Of a DNA stretch of 10,525 nt, positions 1-6,674 are shown piece by piece (the stretch's first letter is position 1; each line of letters begins with the position of its first letter). Origin of the DNA: Cyanothece sp. UBA12306 (GTDB taxonomy: Bacteria; Cyanobacteriota; Cyanobacteriia; Cyanobacteriales; Microcystaceae). Below the pieces are notes generated by a model. It was given only the letters and a program-made list of their open reading frames with translations. It searched no databases and was not told where the DNA came from. The translations under genes were made by a program, and so were the position numbers. The stretch lies in the NCBI GenBank assembly GCA_003448685.1, contig DLXW01000067.1, positions 11,949-22,473 on the forward strand, in the 5' to 3' direction.

Positions 1-1
1 T

Positions 2-1549
2 ATTGCTTTAGCTGATAGCTATCCTGTAATTGGATTCTCAGAAAATTATTACAATAAAATTGCCAACTTAATTGATGAAGAAACCCAAGAAATTAGATTA
101 AAATCTATCTTTAGAGAAACTGAGCAACGATGGCCAATCATAGAAAGTCTTAAATTTCCTCCTTTAAATGCAGCAGCTAAACCACAAGAACTTGAAAATT
201 TATTTCAAAAAACTGCTGATTTTAATAAATTTTTAGATCCAACAACTTGTCTAATTCGAGGTAGAAAAGGAACAGGTAAAACCGCATTATATGATCTTTT
301 ATTAAAACACACAGAAACTGCTAATAAATTAGCTAATGGACGCTTAGATAATGTTCTTTTATTATCAGGACATGGAGCTTTCAAACCAAGTCGTCCAACT
401 CGCAATGATTTTGAATTTATTCAGCAAAAATTAATAGAAAACAATGGTAATTGGGAAGCTTTTTGGCGTGCTTACCTATTATTAAATGGATATCAAAAAG
501 AATATTTTACGTTTCCAAATAATAGGAATCAAAAAGAAAAATTTTTGGAATTACAAGAAATATTTTCAAAGATTTCTCACAACAATTGGATATCAGACAA
601 TAATAAATATTTAATTCAATTAGCTACTGACGAGAATTTAAGGCAAATTATTCCTGATGCTCTGGTTTTATTCAATGAAAAAAACAAAGAAAAAAATCAG
701 ACTATTTGGTTTCTTTATGATGATTTAGATGAAGATTTTCCAGAAAAAAAAGAAATTAGAAAAGAAGCTTTAACAGGTTTATTTCAGCTTATTCAGTTCT
801 GTGATGCTCGTAGTTTAAAAACCATTTGCTTTAAAGTTTTATTACGGGAAGATATTTGGAAGCGTCTTAATTTTGACAATAAAAGTCATTTTAATGGACG
901 AGATCTTGTATTACAATGGACAAGGGTAGATTTTTTAAGATTAGCTCTCCGTCAAGTAATACAATCAAAGAAATTTAAAGATTTGTTAGATCGTACTTCA
1001 CCTGTTGAAGATATTGATCAAGCTTCTGAAGAAAACCTAAATAAAGCATTAGACTTACTTTGGGGAAGTCGTCGTAGAAAAGGAGATAAGGCAAAATATG
1101 TTTCTCGATGGATCTATGAACGTTTAACCGACTCTAGCGGTACAACTTTTCCTCGTAGTTTAAGTGTCTTATTACAAAGAGCAAAAGAAAAGGAGTTAAC
1201 CTATAAAAACACGCAAATTCAACCTCCTACAGATCGTTTTTTACGGTCAAAATCTTTAGAAATTGGACTAGAGGAAGCTTCTAACGAACGATGTAATGCA
1301 ATCAAACAAGAATATCCTGATCTATGTAATTTTTTTGATGCTTTAGAAGGAATTAACGCTTTACTTGAGAAAGATGAACTAGAAAAATTGTGGAAAGAAA
1401 CTGCCTCGGAAATAATAGAAAAATTTGATGATTTTACAAATTTGTTAGCAACAATTGGACTTGCAAAACAGAGAGATAAAGATCAACGCTATGGGTTTGC
1501 TGATCTCTATGTATATGGCTTTAAGATGAGTCGTAAAGGAACAAAATAG
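2..1549 (+). CDS. P-loop ATPase, Sll1717-like (5' end outside window)
   Basis: The reading frame is open from the first bases to a TAG stop, so 515 codons are visible and the start lies upstream. A Walker A motif, GRKGTGKT, is encoded at 260-283 (about visible residue 87). A Walker B-like hydrophobic strand ending in acidic residues, WFLYDDLDEDF, lies near 704-736. Downstream, a segment around KVLLREDIW and the NKSHF/LQW stretch (about 833-930) resembles the conserved part of the cyanobacterial Sll1717-family P-loop ATPases, which are related to KAP/STAND-type NTPases; this family call is from memory of the motifs. The roughly 85 residues before Walker A could be the tail of another domain, such as a ParA-like one, but only the end is visible. 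The C-terminal third is charged, helical and has no motif I recognise. It converges with xisI 8 bp away. The function is unknown; a sensor or defence-type ATPase is an inference. Confidence 0.7.
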   Translation: MALADSYPVIGFSENYYNKIANLIDEETQEIRLKSIFRETEQRWPIIESLKFPPLNAAAKPQELENLFQKTADFNKFLDPTTCLIRGRKGTGKTALYDLLLKHTETANKLANGRLDNVLLLSGHGAFKPSRPTRNDFEFIQQKLIENNGNWEAFWRAYLLLNGYQKEYFTFPNNRNQKEKFLELQEIFSKISHNNWISDNNKYLIQLATDENLRQIIPDALVLFNEKNKEKNQTIWFLYDDLDEDFPEKKEIRKEALTGLFQLIQFCDARSLKTICFKVLLREDIWKRLNFDNKSHFNGRDLVLQWTRVDFLRLALRQVIQSKKFKDLLDRTSPVEDIDQASEENLNKALDLLWGSRRRKGDKAKYVSRWIYERLTDSSGTTFPRSLSVLLQRAKEKELTYKNTQIQPPTDRFLRSKSLEIGLEEASNERCNAIKQEYPDLCNFFDALEGINALLEKDELEKLWKETASEIIEKFDDFTNLLATIGLAKQRDKDQRYGFADLYVYGFKMSRKGTK

Positions 1550-1563
1550 GGTTAAGTTTAACC
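1550..1563. repeat. Small dyad at the ATPase/xisI convergent junction
   Basis: GGTTAA and TTAACC are separated by GT, giving a near-perfect 14-bp dyad that starts right after the ATPase stop and covers the xisI stop codon. It may contribute to transcription ending between the two convergent genes. The two-base loop and lack of a T-run make it a weak terminator candidate. Confidence 0.25.
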
Positions 1564-1893
1564 AACTGCATAAAGGGTAAATTGGCGTTTAAAAGCAGAA
1601 TGAAAACCTATTACTATATCTGAATTGGGGACACCCATTTCTACTAATCTTTGGGCAACAGATTCTTCAGTTCCATTATATTGAATCCAAATTTTGTCAT
1701 CTTTAATATCACAGTGCATCACGGGTCCAAATACTCGCTTGTTTCCTTGCCAACCTACATAAGTAAGTTGATAATGATCGTGTTTTTCATCAAAGATTAG
1801 TTCTGCTTTGACTGTATTAGTTGGAGTTGATAGTTGAGCGTGTTCTGTCAAAATTTCCTTGACAAATTGCCGATATTGTTCTAGTTTATCCAT
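1558..1893 (-). CDS. xisI: XisI-family protein (fdxN element excision controlling factor-like)
   Basis: The 111-residue product has the whole XisI-family pattern: an N-terminal MDKLEQYRQ helix, the FDEKHDHYQLTYVGW strand pair, DIKDDKIWIQYNGTE near the middle, VEMGVP, and the C-terminal GFHSAFKRQFT ending. In heterocystous Anabaena, XisI works with XisH to allow XisF-mediated excision of the fdxN element. Homologues are widespread and multi-copy in cyanobacteria that lack such elements, so that role should not be assumed here. The ATG at 1891-1893 is supported by a strong AGAGGAGA ribosome site (1901-1908) seven bases upstream. No xisH, usually the immediate upstream partner, is present: the next gene upstream is divergent and unrelated. 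The protein is full length with no frameshift. Identity is confident; its present role is unknown. Confidence 0.9.
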   Translation of the reverse strand: MDKLEQYRQFVKEILTEHAQLSTPTNTVKAELIFDEKHDHYQLTYVGWQGNKRVFGPVMHCDIKDDKIWIQYNGTEESVAQRLVEMGVPNSDIVIGFHSAFKRQFTLYAVG

Positions 1894-2020
1894 TGATTAA
1901 TCTCCTCTAATTTAGGATCATAAATGATTAATTTAACTTGATTTGAACAAAAAAATTTTTCAATCATTCAATCCTTAGTAAAAGACGAGTTATGATAAAA
2001 TTAACTTAGACTCTTATTAT

Positions 2021-2026
2021 TATAAT
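2021..2026 (+). promoter_or_regulatory. Candidate -10 box for the hydrolase-fold gene
   Basis: A perfect TATAAT lies 19 bp before the ATG at 2046. There is no convincing -35 box at the standard distance, as in many cyanobacterial promoters that rely on the -10 element plus an activator. The short distance would give a leader of about ten bases. Confidence 0.35.
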
Positions 2027-2045
2027 TTATTCGGACAAATTAATC

Positions 2046-2954
2046 ATGATTTCTTCCCCTAAAAATTACAGTTGGAATAAGTTCAATTGTGCTTATACTA
2101 TTCATCAATCTGAAACTACAATAGATGATAATTTAGCTTTAGTATTAATCCATCCTATTGGTGTAGGTTTATCGGGAGTTTTTTGGCATCGTTTTGTGGA
2201 AACTTGGTTTAATAGTGGTCAAAAATATACCCTTTATAATCCTGATTTACTCGGTTGTGGAAAGAGTGATATGCCCCATGTTTGTTATTATCCTGAAGAT
2301 TGGGCAAAGCAACTAAAATACTTTATTGAAACTGTAGTTAAAAAACCTGTTATTTTAGTAGTTCAAGGGGCATTATTTCCCGTTGCTATTCGACTAATTC
2401 AAAATCCTCCTCAACCTAATTTTATCAAAGGATTAGCTTTATCTGGTCCTCCTGCTTGGGGTATTATGACAGAACCAACAAAACCCTTACAACAAAAGCT
2501 ATTATGGAATCTGTTATTTAACTCCCCTTTAGGTATAGGAAATGCTTTCTATCGTTATGCCCGTCGTCGTAAATTTTTACAATCATTTTCGGTGCGCCAA
2601 TTGTTTGAGAAAGCAGAAATGGTAGATGATAACTGGTTAGATTTTTTAGAAAAAGGTGCGACTAATCTTGATAGTCGTTATGCCGTTTTTTCCTTTTTAG
2701 CTGGTTTTTGGCGACAGGACTATACTGAGGATATTAAATCTATTCAACAGCCTACATTAGCAATTTTTGGGGAACAAGCATCTAGTATTAGCAAAGAAGG
2801 CAAAACAGAAACTGCTGATCAACGCTTGGAATCCTATTTAAAGCATCTTCCTAATGGACAAGGATGTAAGATTTCTGGACGTAATGTAATGCCTTACGAA
2901 TCTCCTAATGAATTTGCTTCAGTATTAGCTAATTTTGTTAAGAGTAGATATTAA
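2046..2954 (+). CDS. Alpha/beta-hydrolase-fold protein with apparently missing catalytic triad
   Basis: The 302-residue product follows the alpha/beta hydrolase plan. An HPIGVG oxyanion-region motif sits at residues 36-41, DLLGCGKSD at 67-75, the nucleophile-elbow strand at 101-112, a helical cap region around 150-225, PTLAIFGE at 236-243 and a C-terminal helix after 283. The elbow reads VILVVQGAL where active enzymes read V-G-H-S-x-G, so glycine (108) stands in the nucleophile position. The usual GExD acid region reads GEQAS (242-246), and the usual GHxPH stretch reads RNVMPYE (279-285), with valine or asparagine in place of histidine. The fold is clear; hydrolase activity is doubtful and a binding or structural role is possible. 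There is no signal peptide. It is divergent from xisI and convergent with ilvD. The start ATG is the first in frame and has no strong ribosome site. Confidence 0.8.
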   Translation: MISSPKNYSWNKFNCAYTIHQSETTIDDNLALVLIHPIGVGLSGVFWHRFVETWFNSGQKYTLYNPDLLGCGKSDMPHVCYYPEDWAKQLKYFIETVVKKPVILVVQGALFPVAIRLIQNPPQPNFIKGLALSGPPAWGIMTEPTKPLQQKLLWNLLFNSPLGIGNAFYRYARRRKFLQSFSVRQLFEKAEMVDDNWLDFLEKGATNLDSRYAVFSFLAGFWRQDYTEDIKSIQQPTLAIFGEQASSISKEGKTETADQRLESYLKHLPNGQGCKISGRNVMPYESPNEFASVLANFVKSRY

Positions 2955-2963
2955 AGCAACACA

Positions 2964-2998
2964 ATTCTAAATTCTACATTCTAAATTCTACATTCCAA
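2964..2998. repeat. Heptamer tandem repeat (STRR-like)
   Basis: The unit ATTCTAA/ATTCTAC is repeated four times (2964-2991), forming two identical 14-bp units, and is followed by a degenerate fifth unit, ATTCCAA. Tandem heptanucleotides of this kind are the known STRR repeats of cyanobacteria. This copy sits in the 71-bp spacer between two convergent genes, next to a hairpin repeat, and probably varies in copy number between strains. Confidence 0.7.
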
Positions 2999-2999
2999 A

Positions 3000-3016
3000 G
3001 GTGGGCATTGCCCACC
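3000..3016. terminator. Hairpin repeat copy 1, likely bidirectional transcription end
   Basis: GGTGGGCATTGCCCACC has two perfect 8-base arms around a single central T. A 21-bp block containing it (2999-3019) is identical to 8343-8363. It lies between the converging 3' ends of the hydrolase-fold gene and ilvD, where a two-way terminator would be expected. There is no long T-run, so it may instead be an mRNA-end stabilising hairpin or a small dispersed repeat. GC-rich hairpins of this sequence are common at cyanobacterial gene ends. Confidence 0.6.
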
Positions 3017-3025
3017 CTACTAATA

Positions 3026-4711
3026 TTAGAATAAATCTAAATCGGTTACTGCACCTAAACTACTAGAAGAAACTAATTTAGCATACTTTCCTAAAATTCC
3101 CCGTTCATAACGAGGTTTAGAAAGACTCCAACTAGCGCGACGCTTAGCTAATTCCTCATCAGAAACATTCAATTGTAATAACTTTTGCTTTGCATCAATG
3201 GTAATACTATCTCCCTCTTCTACCAAAGCAATTGTACCGCCAACAAAAGCTTCTGGGGCTACATGACCTACTACTAATCCATAGGTTCCCCCAGAGAAAC
3301 GGCCATCGGTAATTAATCCCACCGAATCTCCTAAACCTGCACCAATAATAGCAGAAGTTGGTGCCAACATTTCTCGCATTCCTGGGCCACCTTTTGGTCC
3401 TTCATAGCGAACAATAATGACATCTCCTGCACTAATTTTCCCAGCTAAAATAGCAGCTAAACATTCTTCTTCTGATTCAAAAACCCGCGCTGGTCCTGTC
3501 ATTTGAGGTTTCTTTACTCCACTGATCTTGGCCACGGCTCCTTCGGATGCTAAATTACCTTTAAGGATAGCTAAATGACCTTCTTGATAAACAGGATTAT
3601 TCCAAGGTCGAATTACATCTTGATTGCTGGGAGGTTCATCAGGTACATCTTGCAAAACTTCACCAATAGTTTGTCCCGAAATAGTTAACGCATCCCCATG
3701 TAATAATCCATGAATTAATAACATTTTCATTACTTGAGGAATGCCACCAGCTTGATGTAAATTTACAGTAACGTAGCGTCCCGAAGGTTTTAGATCACAT
3801 AAAACTGGAACTTTTTGACGAATAGTTTCAAAATCATCTAAGGTTAACTCAACCCCGATGGTATTAGCAATAGCTAACAGATGTAACACAGCATTAGTTG
3901 AACCTCCCACAGCCATGATCACAGCAATGGCATTTTCAAAGGCTTTACGGGTTAAAATCTGACGGGGTAAAATCTGATTATGGATAGCGTCAACTAAAAC
4001 CAAAGCGGACTTTTCCGTACTATCTGCTTTCTCTGCATCCTCAGCGGCCATGGTCGAGGAATAAGGTAAACTCATACCCATTGCTTCAAAGGCCGAGGAC
4101 ATGGTATTTGCGGTAAACATTCCTCCACAGGACCCGGCCCCAGGACAAGCATTCCTTTCAATTCCTAATAGTTGGCTATCATCTATCTTACCCGCACTAT
4201 GTTGTCCCACCGCTTCAAAAGCACTAACAACGGTTAAATCTTCCCCTTGATAAGTACCAGGTTTAATCGTACCCCCATAAACGAAGATAGCAGGGATATT
4301 CATCCGGGCCATAGCAATCATAGCTCCTGGCATATTTTTATCGCAACCACCAATGGCGATGACTCCATCCATACTCTGACCATTACAAGCAGTTTCGATG
4401 GAGTCAGCGATAACTTCCCGTGAAACTAGGGAATATTTCATCCCTTCGGTTCCCATCGAAATACCATCACTCACCGTAATTGTACCGAACATTTGGGGCA
4501 TGGCCCCTGCACTTTTTAATCCTGCTTGGGCCCGTAAAGACAAGTCGTTGAGTCCTATATTACAGGGGGTGATGGTACTGTATCCGTTAGCGACACCAAC
4601 AATTGGTTTAGCAAAGTCATTGTCTCCAAAACCTACGGCCCTTAACATAGCGCGGTTGGGGGTTCTTTGACTTCCTTGGGTAACAACACGACTTCTGAGA
4701 TTATCTGACAT
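3026..4711 (-). CDS. ilvD: Dihydroxy-acid dehydratase
   Basis: The 561-residue product is a full-length IlvD/Edd-family enzyme. It dehydrates 2,3-dihydroxy-isovalerate and 2,3-dihydroxy-3-methylvalerate to the 2-keto acids that lead to valine, leucine, isoleucine and pantothenate. Cys50 (TPCNIG), Cys123 (GGCDKNMPG) and Cys195 (CPGAGSCGG) are the three cysteines of a [2Fe-2S] cluster; Lys125 next to Cys123 is the residue that is carbamylated in the family to bind Mg2+. The C-terminal half has the expected [13 protein letters not shown] and [13 protein letters not shown] motifs (here TDGRFSGGT). The ATG is supported by an AGGAG site (4721-4725) nine bases upstream. The enzyme is cytosolic. The gene stands alone: its downstream neighbour is convergent and upstream is a long intergenic region holding its likely promoter. 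There are no frameshifts or missing key residues. Confidence 0.97.
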   Translation of the reverse strand: MSDNLRSRVVTQGSQRTPNRAMLRAVGFGDNDFAKPIVGVANGYSTITPCNIGLNDLSLRAQAGLKSAGAMPQMFGTITVSDGISMGTEGMKYSLVSREVIADSIETACNGQSMDGVIAIGGCDKNMPGAMIAMARMNIPAIFVYGGTIKPGTYQGEDLTVVSAFEAVGQHSAGKIDDSQLLGIERNACPGAGSCGGMFTANTMSSAFEAMGMSLPYSSTMAAEDAEKADSTEKSALVLVDAIHNQILPRQILTRKAFENAIAVIMAVGGSTNAVLHLLAIANTIGVELTLDDFETIRQKVPVLCDLKPSGRYVTVNLHQAGGIPQVMKMLLIHGLLHGDALTISGQTIGEVLQDVPDEPPSNQDVIRPWNNPVYQEGHLAILKGNLASEGAVAKISGVKKPQMTGPARVFESEEECLAAILAGKISAGDVIIVRYEGPKGGPGMREMLAPTSAIIGAGLGDSVGLITDGRFSGGTYGLVVGHVAPEAFVGGTIALVEEGDSITIDAKQKLLQLNVSDEELAKRRASWSLSKPRYERGILGKYAKLVSSSSLGAVTDLDLF

Positions 4712-4803
4712 TGACGCTTTCTCCTGATGGCAATAATTCTATTGTCTATGGTGGGTCTACTTTGAGGTAGTAACCTATAACAAAAACTTTAGAGTTCTAG
4801 GAA

Positions 4804-4833
4804 ATTTTACGGACTTCTACAAAATTTGTACAA
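4804..4833 (-). promoter_or_regulatory. Candidate ilvD promoter with overlapping dyad
   Basis: On the minus strand a TTGTAC -35-like box (4828-4833) is followed after 18 bp by TAAAAT (4804-4809), a fair sigma-70 pair that would give a leader of roughly 85 bases. A perfect dyad, TACAAA-A-TTTGTA (4818-4830), lies across the spacer and half of the -35 box, which is where a repressor operator would be placed. No regulator can be named; it does not match the NtcA consensus GTA-N8-TAC. Confidence 0.35.
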
Positions 4834-4950
4834 CCAGATCAATGTTAAGCCAAATTGAATTTATTAGACATTATCAAGATTAGTCATCTAATCATGTTCA
4901 TATTTAATTGACAGTTATCTAATTATTAATATTTTAAGTAATTTCTCTTA

Positions 4951-4991
4951 GTAATCTGCCTAAAAAATGGGGAATCATACAAGCAGATTAC
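4951..4991. repeat. Inverted repeat with 23-nt loop
   Basis: GTAATCTGC (4951-4959) and GCAGATTAC (4983-4991) are exact reverse complements, nine bases each, with a 23-base loop. It lies upstream of the TATAAT at 5019, so it is more likely a protein-binding region or part of a separate transcript than a leader structure of the downstream ORF. Confidence 0.45.
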
Positions 4992-5018
4992 AACCTACTA
5001 AAATGACTTTTTTGATAA

Positions 5019-5024
5019 TATAAT
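5019..5024 (+). promoter_or_regulatory. Candidate -10 box upstream of ORF at 5097
   Basis: A perfect TATAAT lies within GATAATATAATAAAG. The hexamer 17 bp upstream, TACTAA, is a poor -35, so this would be a -10-only promoter. Transcription would begin near 5031, putting the 18-bp palindrome (5071-5088) in a leader of about 65 bases. Confidence 0.3.
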
Positions 5025-5070
5025 AAAGTTACAATTGGTTGTATGCTCTCTAAAAAATGTTAAATTATAG

Positions 5071-5088
5071 CTCAAGCTATAGCTTGAG
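5071..5088. promoter_or_regulatory. Perfect 18-bp palindrome, possible operator
   Basis: CTCAAGCTATAGCTTGAG is its own exact reverse complement over 18 bases, with no loop. It ends eight bases before the ATG at 5097. A loop-less perfect palindrome is more typical of a dimeric regulator site than of an RNA hairpin. No known cyanobacterial regulator consensus is matched to my knowledge. Confidence 0.4.
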
Positions 5089-5096
5089 ATAGTTAA

Positions 5097-5420
5097 ATGC
5101 TCTTAGATTTATTCGTTTTTGGATACGATAATTTTAGCCAGAAAAAACCCGGGAATATTTTTGAAAAAGCAGTTGCTTTGAGAAAACAACTAGAGCGAGT
5201 TTTATTAATTGATTTGAATAACAATTGCAAAAAAAAATCTAGCTTAATATCTGTTAAATTTAGTCGAAAAGAAGTAAGCAACGTCCACAATTTTACCACA
5301 ATTAAATTATCTTATCGTAGCAATCCCTATCTAATGGAAATGACTTGGCAGCAAAGCTTTAAAAAGACTAAAGCAAAAATCAAGTCCAAAAATATTAAAC
5401 TAAGTAAAAAATGTGGCTAA
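5097..5420 (+). CDS. Doubtful small basic hypothetical protein
   Basis: An ATG-started frame of 107 codons sits in an otherwise gene-poor stretch. The product would be soluble and strongly basic, with a lysine-rich C-terminus (KKTKAKIKSKNIKLSKK). It has no recognisable domain, signal peptide or membrane helix. In favour: an upstream TATAAT, a palindrome just before the start, and a hairpin (5492-5512) after the stop. Against: no good ribosome site (only TTGAG about nine bases upstream), no family resemblance, and an antisense frame is open over 5093-5299, as can happen by chance in AT-rich DNA. I judge it slightly more likely non-coding or decayed than a real gene. Confidence 0.3.
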   Translation: MLLDLFVFGYDNFSQKKPGNIFEKAVALRKQLERVLLIDLNNNCKKKSSLISVKFSRKEVSNVHNFTTIKLSYRSNPYLMEMTWQQSFKKTKAKIKSKNIKLSKKCG

Positions 5421-5491
5421 TTTGTTTCGCCATTAAAATCACCAAACTCGACTGCATAAAAGAGACATATATAGGGTTTAAAATTTGTCTG

Positions 5492-5512
5492 AAAACTCTA
5501 AATAGGAGTTTT
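5492..5512. terminator. Hairpin at the 3' end of coaX, possible two-way terminator
   Basis: AAAACTC (5492-5498) and GAGTTTT (5506-5512) form a perfect 7-bp stem with a 7-base loop. Each strand ends in four T residues from the stem itself. It lies 15 bp beyond the coaX stop and about 70 bp after the doubtful + strand ORF. The stem is GC-poor, so efficiency may be low. Confidence 0.45.
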
Positions 5513-5526
5513 AAATGCACAAAAAC

Positions 5527-6291
5527 TTAATAGATGGAGACAGATTTAATACCTTCAAACATCAAATTGTCATCTTGAGATATATAATCTAATAAAGAAG
5601 TATTGTTAGATTGTAAATAATCTACTAAGAAACAGGAGTCTCCTCCAGTTAAAACAACTCTACTTGTAGGAAATTTTTCTAACCAATCCTCAATAAATGA
5701 TTCAACTCCTGCTAAAATAGTATAGATAATCCCGCTTTGAATCGCTTCGGGAGTTGTGGTTGACCAACGGGAAGGTAAATTGAAAGGTAAATTCGTCTGG
5801 GGTAAAGCAGCAGTCTTATTTGCTAAGACTTGCAACTGTAAAGTTAATCCAGGTAAAATCGCACCTCCAACTAAAGTGCTATTATTGTCAACTCCTGTAA
5901 ATGTTAATGCTGTCCCTGCATCAATTACTAAACAAGGAAACCCATACTTTTCCCCTGAACCTAAAACTGCTAATGCACGATCAATTCCCAGAGTTGGATA
6001 CAGTTTTTTTAAAGGAATTTGCTCTAAAGTAATTAGATTTAACTTAGGATAGTTTTGCCATAATTTTGTTTGTGAAGGAACCACAGAAGCTAAATAAATC
6101 GGTAAATTGTTAGGAACTTCTGGAATTAATAAACTATTAGGTATAGTTTGTGTTATGCTCCGAGTAGTAAGATGGGGTGTATCCCAACTTTTTTGTAAAG
6201 TAGCACCTTCAAAATAACCCCAATGAAAGCGAGAATTACCAATAACTAAAGCTAACCATTGACTAGAATTTGAAGGGTTAATCTGATTCAC
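5527..6291 (-). CDS. coaX: Type III pantothenate kinase
   Basis: The 254-residue product is a CoaX-family enzyme, which phosphorylates pantothenate in the first step of coenzyme A synthesis and belongs to the ASKHA fold group. Visible motifs are LVIGNSR at 15-21 (first phosphate-binding motif), GIDRALAVLG at 102-111 (the GxDR motif that contacts pantothenate), VIDAGTALTFTGVD at 122-135 (second motif with catalytic-type Asp124), GGAILPGL, and LTGGDS near the C-terminus. The usual DxGN aspartate of motif 1 is Val16 here. The start is a GTG (6289-6291), 23 bp after the stop of the Lin0512-family gene; no closer ATG fits and the ribosome site is weak (GAGA about 12 bases upstream), so translation may depend on the upstream gene. 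A hairpin follows the stop. Confidence 0.92.
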   Translation of the reverse strand: MNQINPSNSSQWLALVIGNSRFHWGYFEGATLQKSWDTPHLTTRSITQTIPNSLLIPEVPNNLPIYLASVVPSQTKLWQNYPKLNLITLEQIPLKKLYPTLGIDRALAVLGSGEKYGFPCLVIDAGTALTFTGVDNNSTLVGGAILPGLTLQLQVLANKTAALPQTNLPFNLPSRWSTTTPEAIQSGIIYTILAGVESFIEDWLEKFPTSRVVLTGGDSCFLVDYLQSNNTSLLDYISQDDNLMFEGIKSVSIY

Positions 6292-6314
6292 AAAATAATC
6301 TTTATCTCTAATTA

Positions 6315-6674
6315 TTAATCGATTAAAACCGTTACAGCAGCATTAGCAATAATCATATCATCGTTTTTATCGTTTAATTCAGCAATAGCTTTCCCTTGTA
6401 CGATCATTCCTCCTAACTCCACTTTCAGGGTTTTCTGTCCAAAAGGTAATACTGCTAAGACTTCCTCTTCTCTAACTTGTTCAGGGTAAGGAACTCCTAC
6501 TTGTACCTCTACAATCATCTCATTGGGATGACTCAACCCCGCTACTTCCCAGACTCCAGGTAAAGCATTGTGAGCGATCGCATTGCGAACTGCCCTGGCG
6601 GCTGCTATGGTAGGATCTTGACCATGCTGATCTATTCCCATTCCCATCTCGATAATTAAGCGTTTTCTTGCCAT
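6315..6674 (-). CDS. Lin0512 family protein (conserved, function unknown)
   Basis: The 119-residue product fits the Lin0512 family in length and motifs: an N-terminal RLIIEMGMGIDQHGQDPT stretch (residues 5-22), the AAARAVRNAI helix, and a repeat of strand pairs ending in IANAAVTVLID. It is soluble with no signal peptide. The biochemical role of the family is not established to my knowledge. The ATG is the only suitable start; the sequence before it (CAATAACT) has no Shine-Dalgarno site, so initiation may be leaderless-like or weak. It lies 23 bp upstream of coaX on the same strand and the two are probably one transcription unit. A HIP1 octamer lies inside the gene at 6574-6581. Confidence 0.85.
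   Translation of the reverse strand: MARKRLIIEMGMGIDQHGQDPTIAAARAVRNAIAHNALPGVWEVAGLSHPNEMIVEVQVGVPYPEQVREEEVLAVLPFGQKTLKVELGGMIVQGKAIAELNDKNDDMIIANAAVTVLID
6574..6581. repeat. HIP1 octameric palindrome
   Basis: GCGATCGC, the highly iterated palindrome of cyanobacterial genomes, lies within the Lin0512-family gene. It supports the cyanobacterial origin and has no gene-specific meaning. Confidence 0.85.

Larger units (their letters stand above)
4712..5526. other. Long, dyad-rich intergenic region between ilvD and coaX
   Basis: This 815-bp stretch holds no gene recognisable by homology. It contains the ilvD leader and candidate promoter, a TACAAA-A-TTTGTA dyad (4818-4830), a 9-bp inverted repeat (4951-4959 with 4983-4991), a perfect TATAAT (5019-5024), a TACAA/TTGTA dyad (5030-5043), a perfect 18-bp palindrome (5071-5088), a doubtful ORF (5097-5420) and a hairpin near coaX (5492-5512). 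I saw no tRNA, rRNA or Yfr-type small RNA that I could recognise. The density of dyads suggests regulation or an unannotated small RNA. Confidence 0.6.

Noticed and set aside
205..405. Minus-strand open frame of 66 codons
   Set aside because: It lies antisense to the ATPase gene over its Walker A region and has no family resemblance.
1943..1963. A-rich/T-rich run with TTGAA and TTCAA ends in the xisI-hydrolase spacer
   Set aside because: The arms are short and interrupted by a mismatch; it is most likely an AT-rich promoter spacer and not a hairpin or terminator.
2964..3019. CRISPR-like array
   Set aside because: The repeats are contiguous heptamers with no unique spacers and there are no cas genes; this is a tandem repeat beside a hairpin.
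4398..4670. Plus-strand open frame of 90 codons
   Set aside because: It is antisense to the conserved N-terminal part of ilvD and is a shadow of that coding sequence.
5093..5299. Minus-strand open frame of 68 codons
   Set aside because: It overlaps the doubtful + strand ORF, has no ribosome site or motif, and is explained by AT-rich, stop-poor sequence.
5756..6052. Plus-strand open frame of 98 codons
   Set aside because: It is antisense to coaX, whose motifs are clear across this span.
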